This document shows positions 23,096 through 34,015 of a DNA stretch of 64,000 bases, piece after piece. The DNA lies in NCBI GenBank assembly GCA_028583685.1, contig JAMXIF010000045.1:3700692-3764691 (forward strand), given 5' to 3'. A model generated the notes under the pieces. The model searched no databases and was not told the DNA's origin. It saw only the letters and a list, made by a program, of their open reading frames with translations. Every line of letters starts with the position of its first letter. The first letter of the stretch is position 1. Made by a program: the position numbers and the translations under genes. The DNA comes from Petaurus breviceps papuanus. Taxonomy: Eukaryota > Chordata > Mammalia > Diprotodontia > Petauridae.

Positions 23096-23980
23096 GTAGG
23101 GATGAGAGGAATTAGACAAAGAAACAGGGCACTATATTTTTTCAAAATACAGAAGTCACCTATTTATTAATTTGACCAATCAAAGTCTATATTTTGTCAA
23201 TACATTTTAATAAGAAGTTGTGAAGTAGGAAAATTAACATTGCTCTGTGGCCAATCAATGTGACTGAATATGATGAAGGACAATTGACAAATCATTTAAA
23301 GATTCCTTTGCAGTGTAATTTGGTAGATAAATACCTGCCTAAAAACTTTAGATGACTGATTTCATCTCCATGTACTCACAGACCAATATCAATAAAGGAG
23401 GCATGAATGAAGTAGCAGAAATAACTACTTTTGCCAAGGAATCAAAATACAGCTTTCATCCACTCTAGGAAAGAGACAATCAATTTCAATCAAAAAAGAT
23501 AAATGGGTGGTCTGAGTAAAACAAGTCAGTTTTCTCCCTTATATGAAGTTTCTTTCTCAAATGAACTCATTTGTGACTTCCTTAGCTTCTGAAACACTCT
23601 TCATCCATTAGGTGAGAGATATCCTCAAATTTCTAATACTACTCCCAATGCCACATTTGGAAATAGAGAATAACAGTTGATATTCTTCAGGATTTCCCTG
23701 GTAGCAGACTCACAGCAGCTACTAAATATTAGACCATATCTGTGATCCATGAATAGGACAAAAATCAAGGAAGGAATCTTATATTTTTCCTGAATGTGTC
23801 AAAAGAAACATGGTTAGGATATCCCTTAGCAAATAAATCATATGTGTATTCTAAGAATAAGGTGACCAGTGAAATGAATTTTTCTGTTTACTTTATCAGA
23901 ATAATCTTATAGATTCCTTTGTTCTCTTCTCAAATTTTTTTCCTTTCTTCATTCTCCATACTTTTAGATTCAGATAGAGG
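23096..23980. other. Unique DNA, nothing recognised
   Basis: I recognise no element in this stretch. It directly precedes a ~105-bp segment shared with 27.7 kb, so part of it may belong to the same unknown element. Confidence 0.45.
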
Positions 23981-23981
23981 T

Positions 23982-24090
23982 TAAAATGGTAGTCATCTGT
24001 GGGTTCTGTGATAATACACAATAGAATTGCATTTCTCGTATGGAGGAGGGAATTTAACTTTTTTTGGATATTTCTGAGTCATCCAACTGA
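23982..24090. repeat. ~105-bp segment shared with 27686-27790
   Basis: 'GTGGGTTCTGTGATAATACAC', 'GGAGGAGGGAATTTAACTTT' and 'GGATATTTCTG' occur in the same order and spacing in both places. I could not name the family; the other copy lies next to a retrovirus-like segment. About 24091-24440 shows nothing else. Confidence 0.85.
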
Positions 24091-24441
24091 TTTTTTCTTA
24101 CTGAAATAGGACGTAACAGCCTATTAATTTAAATTTATGAACAATCACTTTTATAATGCAGCATCTAAAACTGTTGGGAGTGGTAATAATATCTGACACC
24201 AAAGAGGATCTGATGAATCACCATTCAGGGAGGGTGCTCTCCTCCCTTCCTCCTCCATTGTGTCTTTTATGTAGGTGTTTGAACAGATTATGATTTCATA
24301 ATCAAGTGAATCCAACAAGATGTTAAGCCAAGTGTGATTCCATGGATTTCCTATTAGTATAAAGACCACACTGAAAATCTCTAAATAGGTGTAATTTTTA
24401 AGACTAGGTCAAAAGAAGTGGATTAATTTCTTCTTATTCTT

Positions 24442-27228
24442 TTTTAAATTAATTTATTTTTAGATTTCAATTGTCATTTCCACAAGATTTTGAGTGACAA
24501 TTTTTTTTTGCCCCGACTCTCCCCTACTCCCCACCCCAAAATAGCAAGCCTACTCTCCCAATCTGTTTTCTCTTATATACTCCCCCATGCCCCTACTCCC
24601 AAATTTCTAGTAGGGCAAGATATATTTGTATACACCAGTGACTGTATATCTTATTTTCCAGTTGCATGTAACATGAATTAATATTTGTTTTCTGAAACTT
24701 TGAGTTTCAGAGTGTTTCCCTTCTTCCCTCCTCACCCACCCCCACTGGGAAGACAAGCAAGTCATCATAGGTTGTACATGTGTAGTTATGCAAAATATTT
24801 ACATAGGTAGGTATATTATGAAAGACTATATTTCCCTCCAACCTATACCACCCCCACTTTTTCTATATTGTCCTTCAACCCTTTATCTTTTCAAAAGTGT
24901 TTGCTTCTAATTACCTCTGCCCAATCTATTCTCCCTTTTATCAACCCCCTTTTATCCCCTTCCTCCCTGTTTTCCTGTAGGGTAAGATACCCAACCGAGT
25001 GTGTATTTTATTCCCTCCTTAAGCCAAATTCAATGAGAATAAGATTGACCCATTCCCTTTCACCTTCCTGCTCTTTTCCTCCATCATAACAGTGATCTCT
25101 TGCCTCTTTCATATGAGATAATTTACATAATTTATCTCTCCCTTTCTTGACTTCTCCCAATATATTCCTCTCTCACCTCTTAATTTTATTTTTAAGATAT
25201 CATTCCTTCATATTCAACCCATCCTGTGCCCTTTGCCTATGTATACATGTACACACATATGCACACACTCACATATATATTTACACACACGTACACACTC
25301 CTATATATACATATATTCCCTTAAACTACCCTCATAATGAAAAAAGTCTCATAAGTTTTTCCATGTAGGAATATAAATAGTTAAATTTTAATAAGTTCCT
25401 TATGATTCTTTTCCCTGTTTACCTTCTTGTGCTTCTCTTGTTTCTTGTAATGGAAAGTCAAATTTTCTGTTCAGCTCTGGTTTTTTCATCAAGAATGCCT
25501 GAAAGACCTCTTTTTCATTGAATGACCATATTTTCCCCTGAAGCATTATATTCAGTTTTGCTAGCTAGGTGATTCTTGGTTTTAATTCTAGCTCCTTTGA
25601 CCTCCAGAATATCATATTACAAGCCCTTTGAACCTTTAATGTAGAAGCTGCCAGATCTTGTGTTATCCTGCTTGTGTTTCCATAATATCAAAATTTCCCT
25701 TCCCTGGCTGCTTGTAATATATTATCCTTGATCTGGGAACTTTGGGATTTGCCTATGATGTTCCTAGGAGTTTTCTTTTTAGGGATCTTTTTCAAGAGGT
25801 GATCAGTGAATTCTTTGAATCTCTATTTTGCCCTCTGGTTCTAGAATATCAGGGCAATTTTCCTGGAGAATTTCTTGAAGGATGGTGTCTAGGTTCTCTT
25901 TTTGATCATGGTTTTCAGGTAGTCCAATAATTTTAAAATAATCTCTCCTGAATCTATTATCCAGGCCAGTGATTTTGCCAATGAGATATTTCACATGGCC
26001 TTCTAATTTTTCATTGTTTGGAGCTGTTTTATTGTATCTTGATTCCTCATAAAGTCGTTAGCTTCCAATTGATTCAATTTAATTTTGAAGGAATTATTCT
26101 TTTCAGTGATTTTTTGAAATTCCTTTTCCATCTGTAAAATTCAGCTTTTTAAGGCATTCTTCTCCTCATTGGCTTTTTGGACCTCTTTTGCCATTTGAGT
26201 TAGCCTACTTTTTAAGCTGTTATTTTCTTCAGAATTTTTTTGGGTCTCCTTTTGCAGGCTGTTGAAACACTTTTCATGATTTTCTTGCATCATTCTCATT
26301 TCTCTTCCCAGTTTTTCCTCCACTCCTCTTACTTGATTTTCAAAATACTTCTTGAGCTCCTCCATGGCCTGTGACCAATTCATATTTTTCTTGGAAGCTT
26401 TTGATGAAGGAATTCTGACTTCATTGTCCTCCTCCATTTCCATGCTTTGATCCTTTTTGTCCCAAAAAAAGGATTGTATGGTTGGATTGCACTTCCTTAT
26501 CTTGCCAATTACTTGACTTTTGAACTCTTTGCCATGGTAAAACTGTGTTTACAAAATGGAGAGAGCTTTGTCCCAAATTTCTGTGTTTTTTGTAGCTGCC
26601 AGAGCTATTAGTTGGTCTCCCCCTCTACAGACCCTACAAGCTGTGGCTCACTGGCCATTCACCCCAGGACACCACCCAAGACCACAATCCAGGTTATAGC
26701 AAAAGCAGTTGCCCTCTGAAAGGTTGCTAGGTCCCCCTACAATCTGCAGGCCAGGAACCCTGAAAGCAGTCATACAGCATTGACCACCTCCACCACTTCT
26801 CACCCAGGGTGCAGGGTATGGACCACATTGTTCTTTCACTCTTACAACAGAGTTCCCAACTGACCTTTTATTTTCTCTCTGGCATTTATGGGTTGAGGAA
26901 CCTGGAAACCTCTACAGCTGCTGGTGATTCACTCTCCTGAAGTGTGCTCTACCCAGTCTTGTCACTTGTTGGGACTGCCCTGGGGCCAGAACCAGTATTC
27001 ACTGGGGGCTGCACTTGGATCCTAGCATGCTGGGATAGACCTTTCCTGTCAGCCTTCCAGGCTGCCTTCAGTGGGAGATTTGTTTCCCTCTGTCTCTTTT
27101 TGGATTCTGTAGCTTTAAGTTTTATTTAAAGTGATTTTTTTTACAGGTATTGGAGATGGTTGAAGGCAGAGCACATGCCAAGTTTGTGCTTGTACACTGA
27201 CATCTTGTCTCTACCTCCTCAAGAGCTC
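24442..27228 (-). mobile_element. Half-L1 (HAL1-like), apparently full length, 9-bp target duplication
   Basis: CTTATTCTT flanks both ends (24433-24441 and 27229-27237). On the minus strand the 5' end lies near 27228 (GAGGTAGAGACAAGATGTCAG) and a 5' UTR runs to about 26450. ORF1 sequence spans about 26443-25450. Its N-terminal coiled-coil frame is 26141-26443 (100 aa, 'SKASKKNMNWSQAMEELKKY'). An RNA-binding-domain frame is 25803-25994 ('IIGLPENHDQKENLDTILQ', the RRxxxxxxGLPE-type L1 motif). After ORF1 only a G/A-rich 3' UTR of about 950 bp and an AT-rich tail remain. There is no ORF2, and since both ends are intact this is a structural type rather than a simple truncation. ORF1 is broken by stops and frameshifts. 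Confidence 0.88.
25236..25320. repeat. Imperfect CA/TA-rich tract in half-L1 3' UTR
   Basis: ACACACATATGCACACAC and TATATATACATATA units lie inside the 3' UTR of the half-L1. Confidence 0.75.
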
Positions 27229-27239
27229 CTTATTCTTAA

Positions 27240-27680
27240 TGCCACAAAAATAATTGGAAAGAATTTTTAAGTGCTAGGGATATTTCTTATTTGGGATATT
27301 TTAAGTGCTTCTCTCACTATTACTTACCCTTTGAGTTTTGAGTGGTATAGAAAGGCATAAAAAGAGAAGCCTATCATGTTTAGACTTATAGACTCATAGA
27401 AAGCTTGAGATGCAGTTATTTTAAATCTGGTAACTTTGTGTCTTATTTTAATTCTTCCATTTCCTAATGTTTCAGAAGGACATGACTTCTATTCTTTCCT
27501 TTAATGGTAAAGATGCAAGTTAACAGGAAGATGACTGTGCTAAAAGTCATAAACAAATTCTTTCATTAGACCAATAGGGTTTTCTTCTTTAAATGCCATA
27601 GGACATAGGGATAGATATCTTTTCACTTTGTTCTGAATTGTTGGAAAATTGTTTTGAGTTGTTAATGTATAACTAGAATG
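27240..27680. other. Unique DNA, nothing recognised
   Basis: I see no element core, coding frame or RNA gene in this stretch. Confidence 0.5.
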
Positions 27681-27685
27681 AATAG

Positions 27686-28235
27686 AGGTTAAGGCTGTAT
27701 TCATTTGTGGGTTGTGTGATAATACACAACAGAATTCTATTTCTGGGATGGAGGAGGGAATTTAACTTTTTTGGGTATTTCTGGATTATACATATATTAG
27801 CATACTGAGGACAGGGAATAGTAAATATTTTTATGGCTGTATCTGACAAAAGTATCCAGGTTATGAATCTAACACCCATGGTAGGAGCTATTTCCTTCAA
27901 AAAAATATTACAAGAAAATAGAATTGCACTGACATTGCTTGATAATGGATCAGAACTGACACCAGTTGATATAGATACTGCCTTGCAGCAAATTTCTTGA
28001 AACCTAGTTAAATTGACTATCATTTCCTAGTTCTCTTTAGGTTTCTGAGGTTACGCTTTCGCCATCAAGTCTGTTCAATGAATTTGACTTACTTGTGAAA
28101 TGCTAGTAAGCACCTAAAGCTGTCTGATGACTATTAATTGTGGCCAAGATGAATTTAAGTTTCACATTGTGAGTCATAAGGGGGATTCTAGAGGTGTTCC
28201 TGCTGTAAATTCTCCTAAAGAAAAATGTGCAGGAT
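27686..28235 (+). mobile_element. Possible retrovirus-like fragment
   Basis: It starts with the ~105-bp segment shared with 23982-24090. Downstream, near 27925-27985, one plus-strand frame reads 'ALTLLDNGSELTPVDIDTAL', which resembles the active-site neighbourhood of retroviral aspartic proteases (LLDTGSxxT type). No LTR ends or other retroviral domains could be placed, so the family is unknown. It is an old, broken fossil and the call is tentative. Confidence 0.35.
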
Positions 28236-28349
28236 AAAAAAAAATAGATTCATAGATTGCATCTGCCTTACCCTCTTAAACATCACAAGCCTCTCATCAT
28301 ATGGACAATTCAATAAATCAATCAAACAGTTTTTAGGTAGCACCTACTA

Positions 28350-28545
28350 TTTATCTTCTCATGCTCTTTGGTGGGCAATGAATCCAGGAAGATTTGAGTT
28401 CAGGTCCAGCCACTGATATGATATTTATGTGACCGGGGCTAGTCACAACTTGTTAGTACTCTAGGCAACTCTCTTAAACCCTTCCTCTTTGCAGAGGAAA
28501 TATTGATCTCTATTGGTAGTGAGTTTCCTTATCTGTGACTGCTCT
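28350..28545 (+). mobile_element. Old SINE relic with CORE-like 3' part
   Basis: 'GATTTGAGTTCAGGTCCAGCC', 'GTACTCTAGGCAACTCTC' and 'TTGGTAGTGAGTTTCCTTATC' match the order of an old marsupial CORE-SINE (ACTCTAGGCAACTCTC… GGTGAGTTTCCTCA). Confidence 0.55.
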
Positions 28546-28564
28546 GTTTCACAGTATATTTTGT

Positions 28565-28625
28565 ATATGTAAAATTGTGTATATATATATGTATATATAT
28601 ATAATTTTGTATATATTAAATTGTA
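28565..28625. repeat. TATATGTATATA tract
   Basis: Short imperfect TA/TG repeat. The overlapping YTYIYTQ frame is an artefact. Confidence 0.85.
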
Positions 28626-28639
28626 CATTTTGTTCTTCC

Positions 28640-28915
28640 TTATTTTCTTGGTTTCTTTCAAGTCTCAGCTCAAATCCTGACTTTCAGAGGAAATACCAAT
28701 CCCTTTGAATTCTAGTGTCTTTCTTCTATTGATTATTTCTGATTTCTGCTGCATGGAGTTTGCTTGTATATGGCTGTTTCCATGCTGCCTTACCCATTAC
28801 AGTATGGGCTCTCTTAAAGTAGATACTATTTCATTCTTTTTTGTATTCCTAGCACTTACAAGAGAACCGTGTAGGTGCTTAATACATACTTCTTGATTGA
28901 CTATATTCTCTGCAC
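28640..28915 (+). mobile_element. L2 LINE 3' end
   Basis: 'TCAGCTCAAATCCTGACTTTC', 'TATTCCTAGCACTTAC' and 'AGGTGCTTAATACATACTTC' follow the L2 3' UTR order. Confidence 0.65.
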
Positions 28916-28969
28916 CTAGCATAATAAATGGAAATTAGTTTGTACCTTGGAAGTTCTGGATTGATTGAG

Positions 28970-29115
28970 TCTATTCTTTTTTCCTAATTCTATCCTTTGG
29001 GGTCAGACAGAGAATTCTTCTCCTTCTACCTGATTGAACTTTCTTGATGGGAGACCACTGTTATTTTCCATCTATGTAGCCTTTTCTTGTTCCTTAAGCA
29101 ATGATAACCCCTGGT
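28970..29115 (-). mobile_element. Possible L3/CR1 scrap
   Basis: 'CCTAATTCTATCCTTTGGGG' followed by 'TCAGACAGAGAATTCTTCTCC' loosely resembles antisense L3/CR1 (CTAGTTCTGCCCTCTGGGGCC…). The match is weak. Confidence 0.3.
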
Positions 29116-29664
29116 AATTGCTTGTATTAGGAATGGGATGGAGAATTGAGTAGTTATGTCATTCCTATTTGCCCCCTTCATCCATTGATCACAAAGTCTT
29201 TGCCTAGGTGTGCTTCTCAGTATAAATTCTCTTTGTTTACACTGGAAATTGGATACAACTTTTGTATCAATTCTCTTTAAGAAAGTTTTGAAGGAGAGGC
29301 AAGGTTCACTGTAAGTAGCCTAGATCCTTATAGACTTCTGGGATGTTGAGTTTTTGCTCATTTCCATATGGAAATAATTTTTGCCAGATACTAACCTTAG
29401 AAGTAAAAAAGAAACAATATTGCATGGGTAGCAGATGCTAGATATGATTTCTTCTTCCAGTCCCAAAGCAAGAAGAAAATTAGCCAATGAATGGAATTGG
29501 CTAGGCACATAGAAGACTGCAATGGATTGCAATGTCTCATTTATGTTGTTGAAAGTTCAAACTGATTCAGATGCCTTATTGGGAATGTGCAATTCAAGTT
29601 GTCCTTACTTTTCCCTCCCTCAACTGTTTCTGAGCTTATTTCTTGACCTTGTTATGTGTTGGAT

Positions 29665-29700
29665 TGTGTGTGTGTGTATGTGTGTGTGTGTGTTTGTGTT
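29665..29700. repeat. (TG)n microsatellite
   Basis: About 36 bp of TG repeat with one TATG interruption. Confidence 0.95.
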
Positions 29701-29744
29701 TTCCCTTAACCAAGGTTTACATCTCACAGATATCTATGGCTGAC

Positions 29745-29850
29745 TCAATCATGTATATTTTCTGATTGGCTGATTGGCTGATTCAATCATGTACATGGTC
29801 TGAGCATGTGGCAGGGCAACTATGTTCTAGAGTTATAAAAGGAACACTTC
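29745..29850 (+). promoter_or_regulatory. Promoter-like cluster: tandem ATTGG boxes and a TATAAAA box
   Basis: Two adjacent CTGATTGG units (about 29760-29776, with a third, partial CTGATT) are inverted CCAAT/NF-Y-type boxes. About 60 bp downstream is 'GAGTTATAAAAGGAAC' (29831-29846). TCAATCATGTAYAT occurs on both sides of the ATTGG units. The spacing suits a core promoter or an LTR U3 region. I could not find LTR ends or a poly(A) signal, and no gene follows. Confidence 0.35.
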
Positions 29851-30599
29851 GTGGTCTACTATCAAAATATATATCTTTCTCTAATTAAGTGCCTATTTAT
29901 GAGTCATTTATCCTTTCTCTTTGATGTAACCTTAGAAAACTCCAAAAAAAAAGTCCAATTGATATGGGATCTGAGGTGGTTTGATTTTGTTTCTGCTTAT
30001 TCTGACCACATAAACTATGAAGAGATGGGTGGACTTGGGCAGTGGATGAGCAGCAAATCTCTAGCCTTTTTGTTTAGCAGAAAGAAGTAGTTAAGTACCA
30101 ACTCTTTTATTTTATACCATGACATATAATTACTAAAAAAAAATTGTAATTTTCAATTATATTTTGTTTCCAACCTCCAGCCAGTGACAGTGCTCTAATG
30201 AAACATCTTACTGTTAAATATGTCCTTTTCCCTTCTCTGGGAAAGGTCCTTCCTCAATTGCCTCCTCCCAATGGCTATTTCGGTGAGTTCACCCAAACTT
30301 GAAAAAACTTTGTGGTTAATAGAATTTATAAAGCAAAAAGTAAATGTTTAAAACAAAGAAATGTAAATAGACCTTCTCAATGCCCAAAGGTAGGAACACA
30401 GACTTCCCTTATTTAGCTCAGAGTTCAAGGATAAGCCAAATTAGTGCCTTGGTATCCTTAATATGGGCAGGTTTCCACTACATAATTTCCTTCCCAATAC
30501 TAATCACACTCAATATTCTCCCTGCTCTATTGACTCCCACTCTTGGAGTCCTGACTATGCTAACTCATTATTAGGATAATCTTATCATCCTATAAGATC

Positions 30600-30958
30600 T
30601 CAGCTTTGGCACTCCATATCAACTGCTACCCTGTGCCTCTCTGATTGGATGATGGTGCAATTGACTGCAAACCACTGTTTAAGTAGAAAGTCATAGCTCA
30701 GACATCTCCACATTTCTCACTTTGCTGTACTACTTTGGAAATTCTCTGATTGATTTCTCCACTATGCCTCCTTGTCAGGTACCTTCCATCCAGCCCTAGT
30801 CCCTCCTCCCCAGCTTTTCATGTCCATTTTGCATTTTGTCTTCCCCCATTAGATTATGAAGCCTTGAGGTCATGGACTGTCTTTCTTTCTGTGCTTACTT
30901 CCCCAGGTCTTGGCAGAGTACCTGACACATAGTATCACTTAATAAATGACTATTTACT
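30600..30958 (+). mobile_element. L2 LINE 3' end
   Basis: 'GATTATGAAGCCTTGAGGTCA', 'GGACTGTCTTTCTTTCTG' and 'CCTGACACATAGTATCACTT' with AATAAATGA follow the L2 3' UTR. The left boundary is uncertain. Confidence 0.6.
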
Positions 30959-30961
30959 CTT

Positions 30962-31206
30962 TCTATGTAGTGCAGGGGATAGAGCACTGGCCTGAAATCA
31001 GAAACATTCATCTTCAGGAATTCAAATCTGGCCTCAAATACTTATTGAAGTGGGAATCTGAGAAAGTCAGTTAATCCTGTTTGCTTCAGTTTCTTCAATT
31101 GCAAAATGAACTGAAAAAATATATGGCAAACACCTTCAGTATCTTTGCCAAGAAAACATTATTTGGAATCACAGAGAGTCAGATGTAACTGAAATGAATG
31201 AACAAT
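30962..31206 (+). mobile_element. MAR1-type SINE
   Basis: The head is 'GATAGAGCACTGGCCTGAAA', the core 'GCTTCAGTTTCTTCAATTGC', and the 3' part 'CAGTATCTTTGCCAAGAAAAC' and 'AGAGAGTCAGATGTAACTGA'. It is full length but diverged. Confidence 0.88.
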
Positions 31207-31209
31207 GTA

Positions 31210-32015
31210 TAGATCCTGGTCTCACTCCTCATAATAACTTCTTATGTTCCTGTTTCCTCTCTCCTAGCTCAATGTGGCATTTTGAGATATCTGTTTGCAT
31301 CTTCCATGTGTCTCATGAAAAGCTGGATTCTTCCTTTAACATGGATCCTTTATGGCTCTATTTGAACTGGCCTCGATCTTTGGCTGCTATGCTGCTCTGC
31401 TTTTCCAAAATGGCCAGAATCCCTTTCCCTAGAACTGGCAGAAGTATCCATGGCAGGTATTTAGTTTACTTTGGTTCTTAGTTATGAGGACTGTCACCTC
31501 TTCAACACAAGGTCATCTCAGCAAGCTAATTCCCTTGAGTCTTTGGCCTTTCCTTTCAACAACTCTCTCCAGTTGGGCTGGAACACTTCTGTGAAAGGCC
31601 CTTTACCCAAGTTTTGGTGACTATCCATTATATTTTCTAAAACTTCATTTCTGCTGGCCAAGCCAGAACCAAGCAATGATCTAATAATTAGCCAAAACTC
31701 CAGGCTTACTTTCCTATAGTTTTAAATTTTCTATCTTTTCCCCACAATTTAATGCAAATAAGTGGATTGGAGACCAAGTAGAAACAATCTAATTCCCTTC
31801 CAACAAATTCCAAGTTCTTGTCTTGACTGTGGTTTAGCTGCTTTCCTGGCCTTTTCATATGTAAATGAACGACTCAAAGCTTCACCACCTTTATAAGGTG
31901 AAAATGAGCATACTTAAAGTTTTATATCCTTTATAAAGTTCAAAATGATCCCTGTAAATATGAAAGGGAATTATCATTCACTGTGAGTAAATGAAGTCAA
32001 ATGGGACACACCCTT
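31210..32015. other. Unique DNA, nothing recognised
   Basis: The 95-aa ORF at 31194-31481 starts inside the SINE tail, has no recognisable domain and lacks a plausible splice context. I do not call it a gene. Confidence 0.5.
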
Positions 32016-32019
32016 ATAT

Positions 32020-32240
32020 TCATAACACTTAAGAAGCATAAAGTGCAAAACACTTTCAATATGTAATTTTATTTGATTTCCACTTTCCACACACCCTGTG
32101 AGAAAGATGCTACAATTATCATTTCATATGAAAAGACTGAGCATCAGAGACAGTAAGTGATTTATCCAGTTATAGGACTCCATCCCGAGGTACGGTTTAA
32201 ATCAAGGGTTTTTGACTTCAGTTCTTCACCTCTACTCACT
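32020..32240 (-). mobile_element. MIR SINE, antisense
   Basis: 'CAAAACACTTTCAATATGTA', 'AAGACTGAGCATCAGAGACAG', 'AAGTGATTTATCCAGTTA' and 'AATCAAGGGTTTTTGACTTC' follow the reverse complement of MIR. It is diverged. Confidence 0.7.
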
Positions 32241-32244
32241 GCCT

Positions 32245-32870
32245 CTTGACTAATCCTCTTGGGACATGAACTTGAAACCCTTAAACATTCCCATTAAACA
32301 TTACTCTTTTCTGTTTTGCTCTCTTTTAAAATGCATATTATCATTGGAAGGATAACTTAATAAGTAATTAATATCTTGATATGTGGTTTTCTTCATTGGT
32401 TTTCTCCTTTTAACAATTTCCTGAACCACATATTCTATTTTTTTCCTCCTAAATGTGTTTCCTTCTCCCTTGTCAAGCATTACACGCGTATTAAAATTAA
32501 TTTGCTCCACCCTGGGGGTGGGTGGGTTAATAAAATCTCCTTAAGCATGTGTACAAGCTTTGAAATTGGTAGGGAGATTATAAGAATACTGGATTGGCAG
32601 AACAAATAAGGGTAGGAGGAAAATACAGAAAGAGAAAATTTTAAAGATTCTAATTAGTCAAAAAACATGGTGTGCACCCCAAAACTGTGTGCAAAAGAGA
32701 TCCTTACCCAAATAATACTCAGAGGCTTCTCAAGGTAGGGAGCAGCAAAGAATGGGCCACCCTCCCTCTGACAAATAGTCAGGGAAGAGAAGCATTTTAC
32801 AAAAGGAAATAGCAAAGTTATAAAGCCCTAACACAGAATTCTCCCACACACCCCTTCTGACACTTTTCTC
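32245..32870. other. Unique DNA, nothing recognised
   Basis: I see no element core, coding frame or RNA gene in this stretch. Confidence 0.5.
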
Positions 32871-32888
32871 CCATTAGAAGTCAGGTGC

Positions 32889-33053
32889 TGGGGCGGCCAG
32901 GTAGCACAGCGAGTAAGAGCACCGGCTCCAGTGTCAGAACGACCTGGAGATCGAATCCCAGACTCAGACACTCAGCACCACACCCAGAAATAACTGGCCG
33001 TGTAACCTTGAGCAAGTTACTTAACCCTGATTGCTTAATGAAAAAAAAAAAAA
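32889..33053 (+). mobile_element. SINE with 13-bp target duplication
   Basis: AGAAGTCAGGTGC flanks the element (32876-32888 and 33054-33066) without mismatch. The head is 'GGGGCGGCCAGGTAGCACAG', then 'GACCTGGAGATCGAATCCC', the core 'GAGCAAGTTACTTAACCCTG' and a nearly pure A tail. The long perfect duplication and clean tail suggest one of the youngest insertions in the window. The flanking ORFs are artefacts. Confidence 0.96.
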
Positions 33054-33324
33054 AGAAGTCAGGTGCACAATCTAAGCATGGCAATCTACCCCAAGTACTA
33101 GAACAAGGAAACAGTAGAGTACCCTATGTACATTTGAGAAAGCCTTCTGTTCTTATTTGGCATATCTTATACTGAAGCGTCATTGAGGAGAGGGGTGACT
33201 CCCTACTGCTCTGAGTTTTGAATCCATGTAAATCATGTTATTTCCATGAAAGGGAACTTGGGCCTATTTCCTATGAAAAGCCTTACTAGATTTTAAAGTA
33301 TAATATGAGAAATTTTCACTACTT

Positions 33325-33422
33325 TCAGTCAACATTTATTAATAGTTTACTATTGATCAGGCACTGTGCTAACTGCTATACATGCATAATAAAATAAAAC
33401 AGTCCTATATTTCAAGGAAGGG
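33325..33422 (-). mobile_element. L2 3'-end relic, antisense
   Basis: 'CAACATTTATTAATAGTTTAC' followed by 'CAGGCACTGTGCTAACTGCTA' is the reverse complement of the L2 tail. Confidence 0.6.
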
Positions 33423-33423
33423 A

Positions 33424-33800
33424 GCTATTGGTTCAAGACAGAGAAATGGGCCTGGAAATAGAAAGTCCTTATTTCAAATCCAGCCTCAGATATTGCCTAG
33501 CTACCTGACCCTGGGCAAGTCACTTAACCTCCTATTGGCTGAAAAAATGGAACCACTGGAGGAGGAAATAGCAATCCACTCCCATATCTTTGCTAAAAAA
33601 AAATGCAAAATGGTGGGGCAGCTAGGTGGTGCAGTGACTAGAGCACTGGCCCTGGCACCAGGAGGACCTCAGTTAAAATCCGGGCTCAGACATTTAACAA
33701 AAAACCTAGCCATGGGCAAGTCACTTAACCCCAATTGCCTTCCAAAAGAAAAAAAAAATGTAAAATGGCGTCACAAAGAGTCAGACATTAATAAATAAAT
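33424..33800 (+). mobile_element. MAR1-type SINE interrupted by a younger SINE
   Basis: The left part (to 33613) holds the head, 'CCTGGGCAAGTCACTTAACC' and 'CACTCCCATATCTTTGC'. After the inserted SINE it resumes at 'AATGGCGTCACAAAGAGTC' (about 33763-33800), which is exactly the MAR1 3' end. Confidence 0.9.
33614..33752 (+). mobile_element. SINE nested in MAR1 SINE
   Basis: The head is 'GGGGCAGCTAGGTGGTGCAG', the core 'GGGCAAGTCACTTAACCCC', followed by an A tail. Copies of AAAAATGYAAAATGG on both sides are the target duplication, split from the interrupted MAR1. The 138-aa ORF at 33382-33798 is read across both SINEs and is not a gene. Confidence 0.92.
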
Positions 33801-34015
33801 TCCTCCTTCATTCCAACCAAATTCTACCCATATTAATAAATAAATAATTCTACCCAAATAAATAAGCACAACTAATAAATACAACTAAAAGTTGGCTTTA
33901 TATATAAACCAATAAAATAGGTAAACCTTTGGTTAACTTAATAAAGAAAAAAGAAAGAAGAAAACCAAATTACTAGTATCAAAAATGAAAAGGTTGAATT
34001 CACCACTAATGAGAA

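Larger units (their letters stand above)
29120..30590. other. Unique DNA with a promoter-like cluster, no gene
   Basis: Apart from a TG repeat (29665-29700) and an ATTGG/TATAAAA cluster (29745-29850), I see no repeat core. ORFs of 64-79 aa here have no recognisable domain. Confidence 0.5.

Noticed and set aside
33382-33798. 138-aa plus-strand ORF
   Set aside because: It is read across a MAR1 SINE and the younger SINE nested in it.
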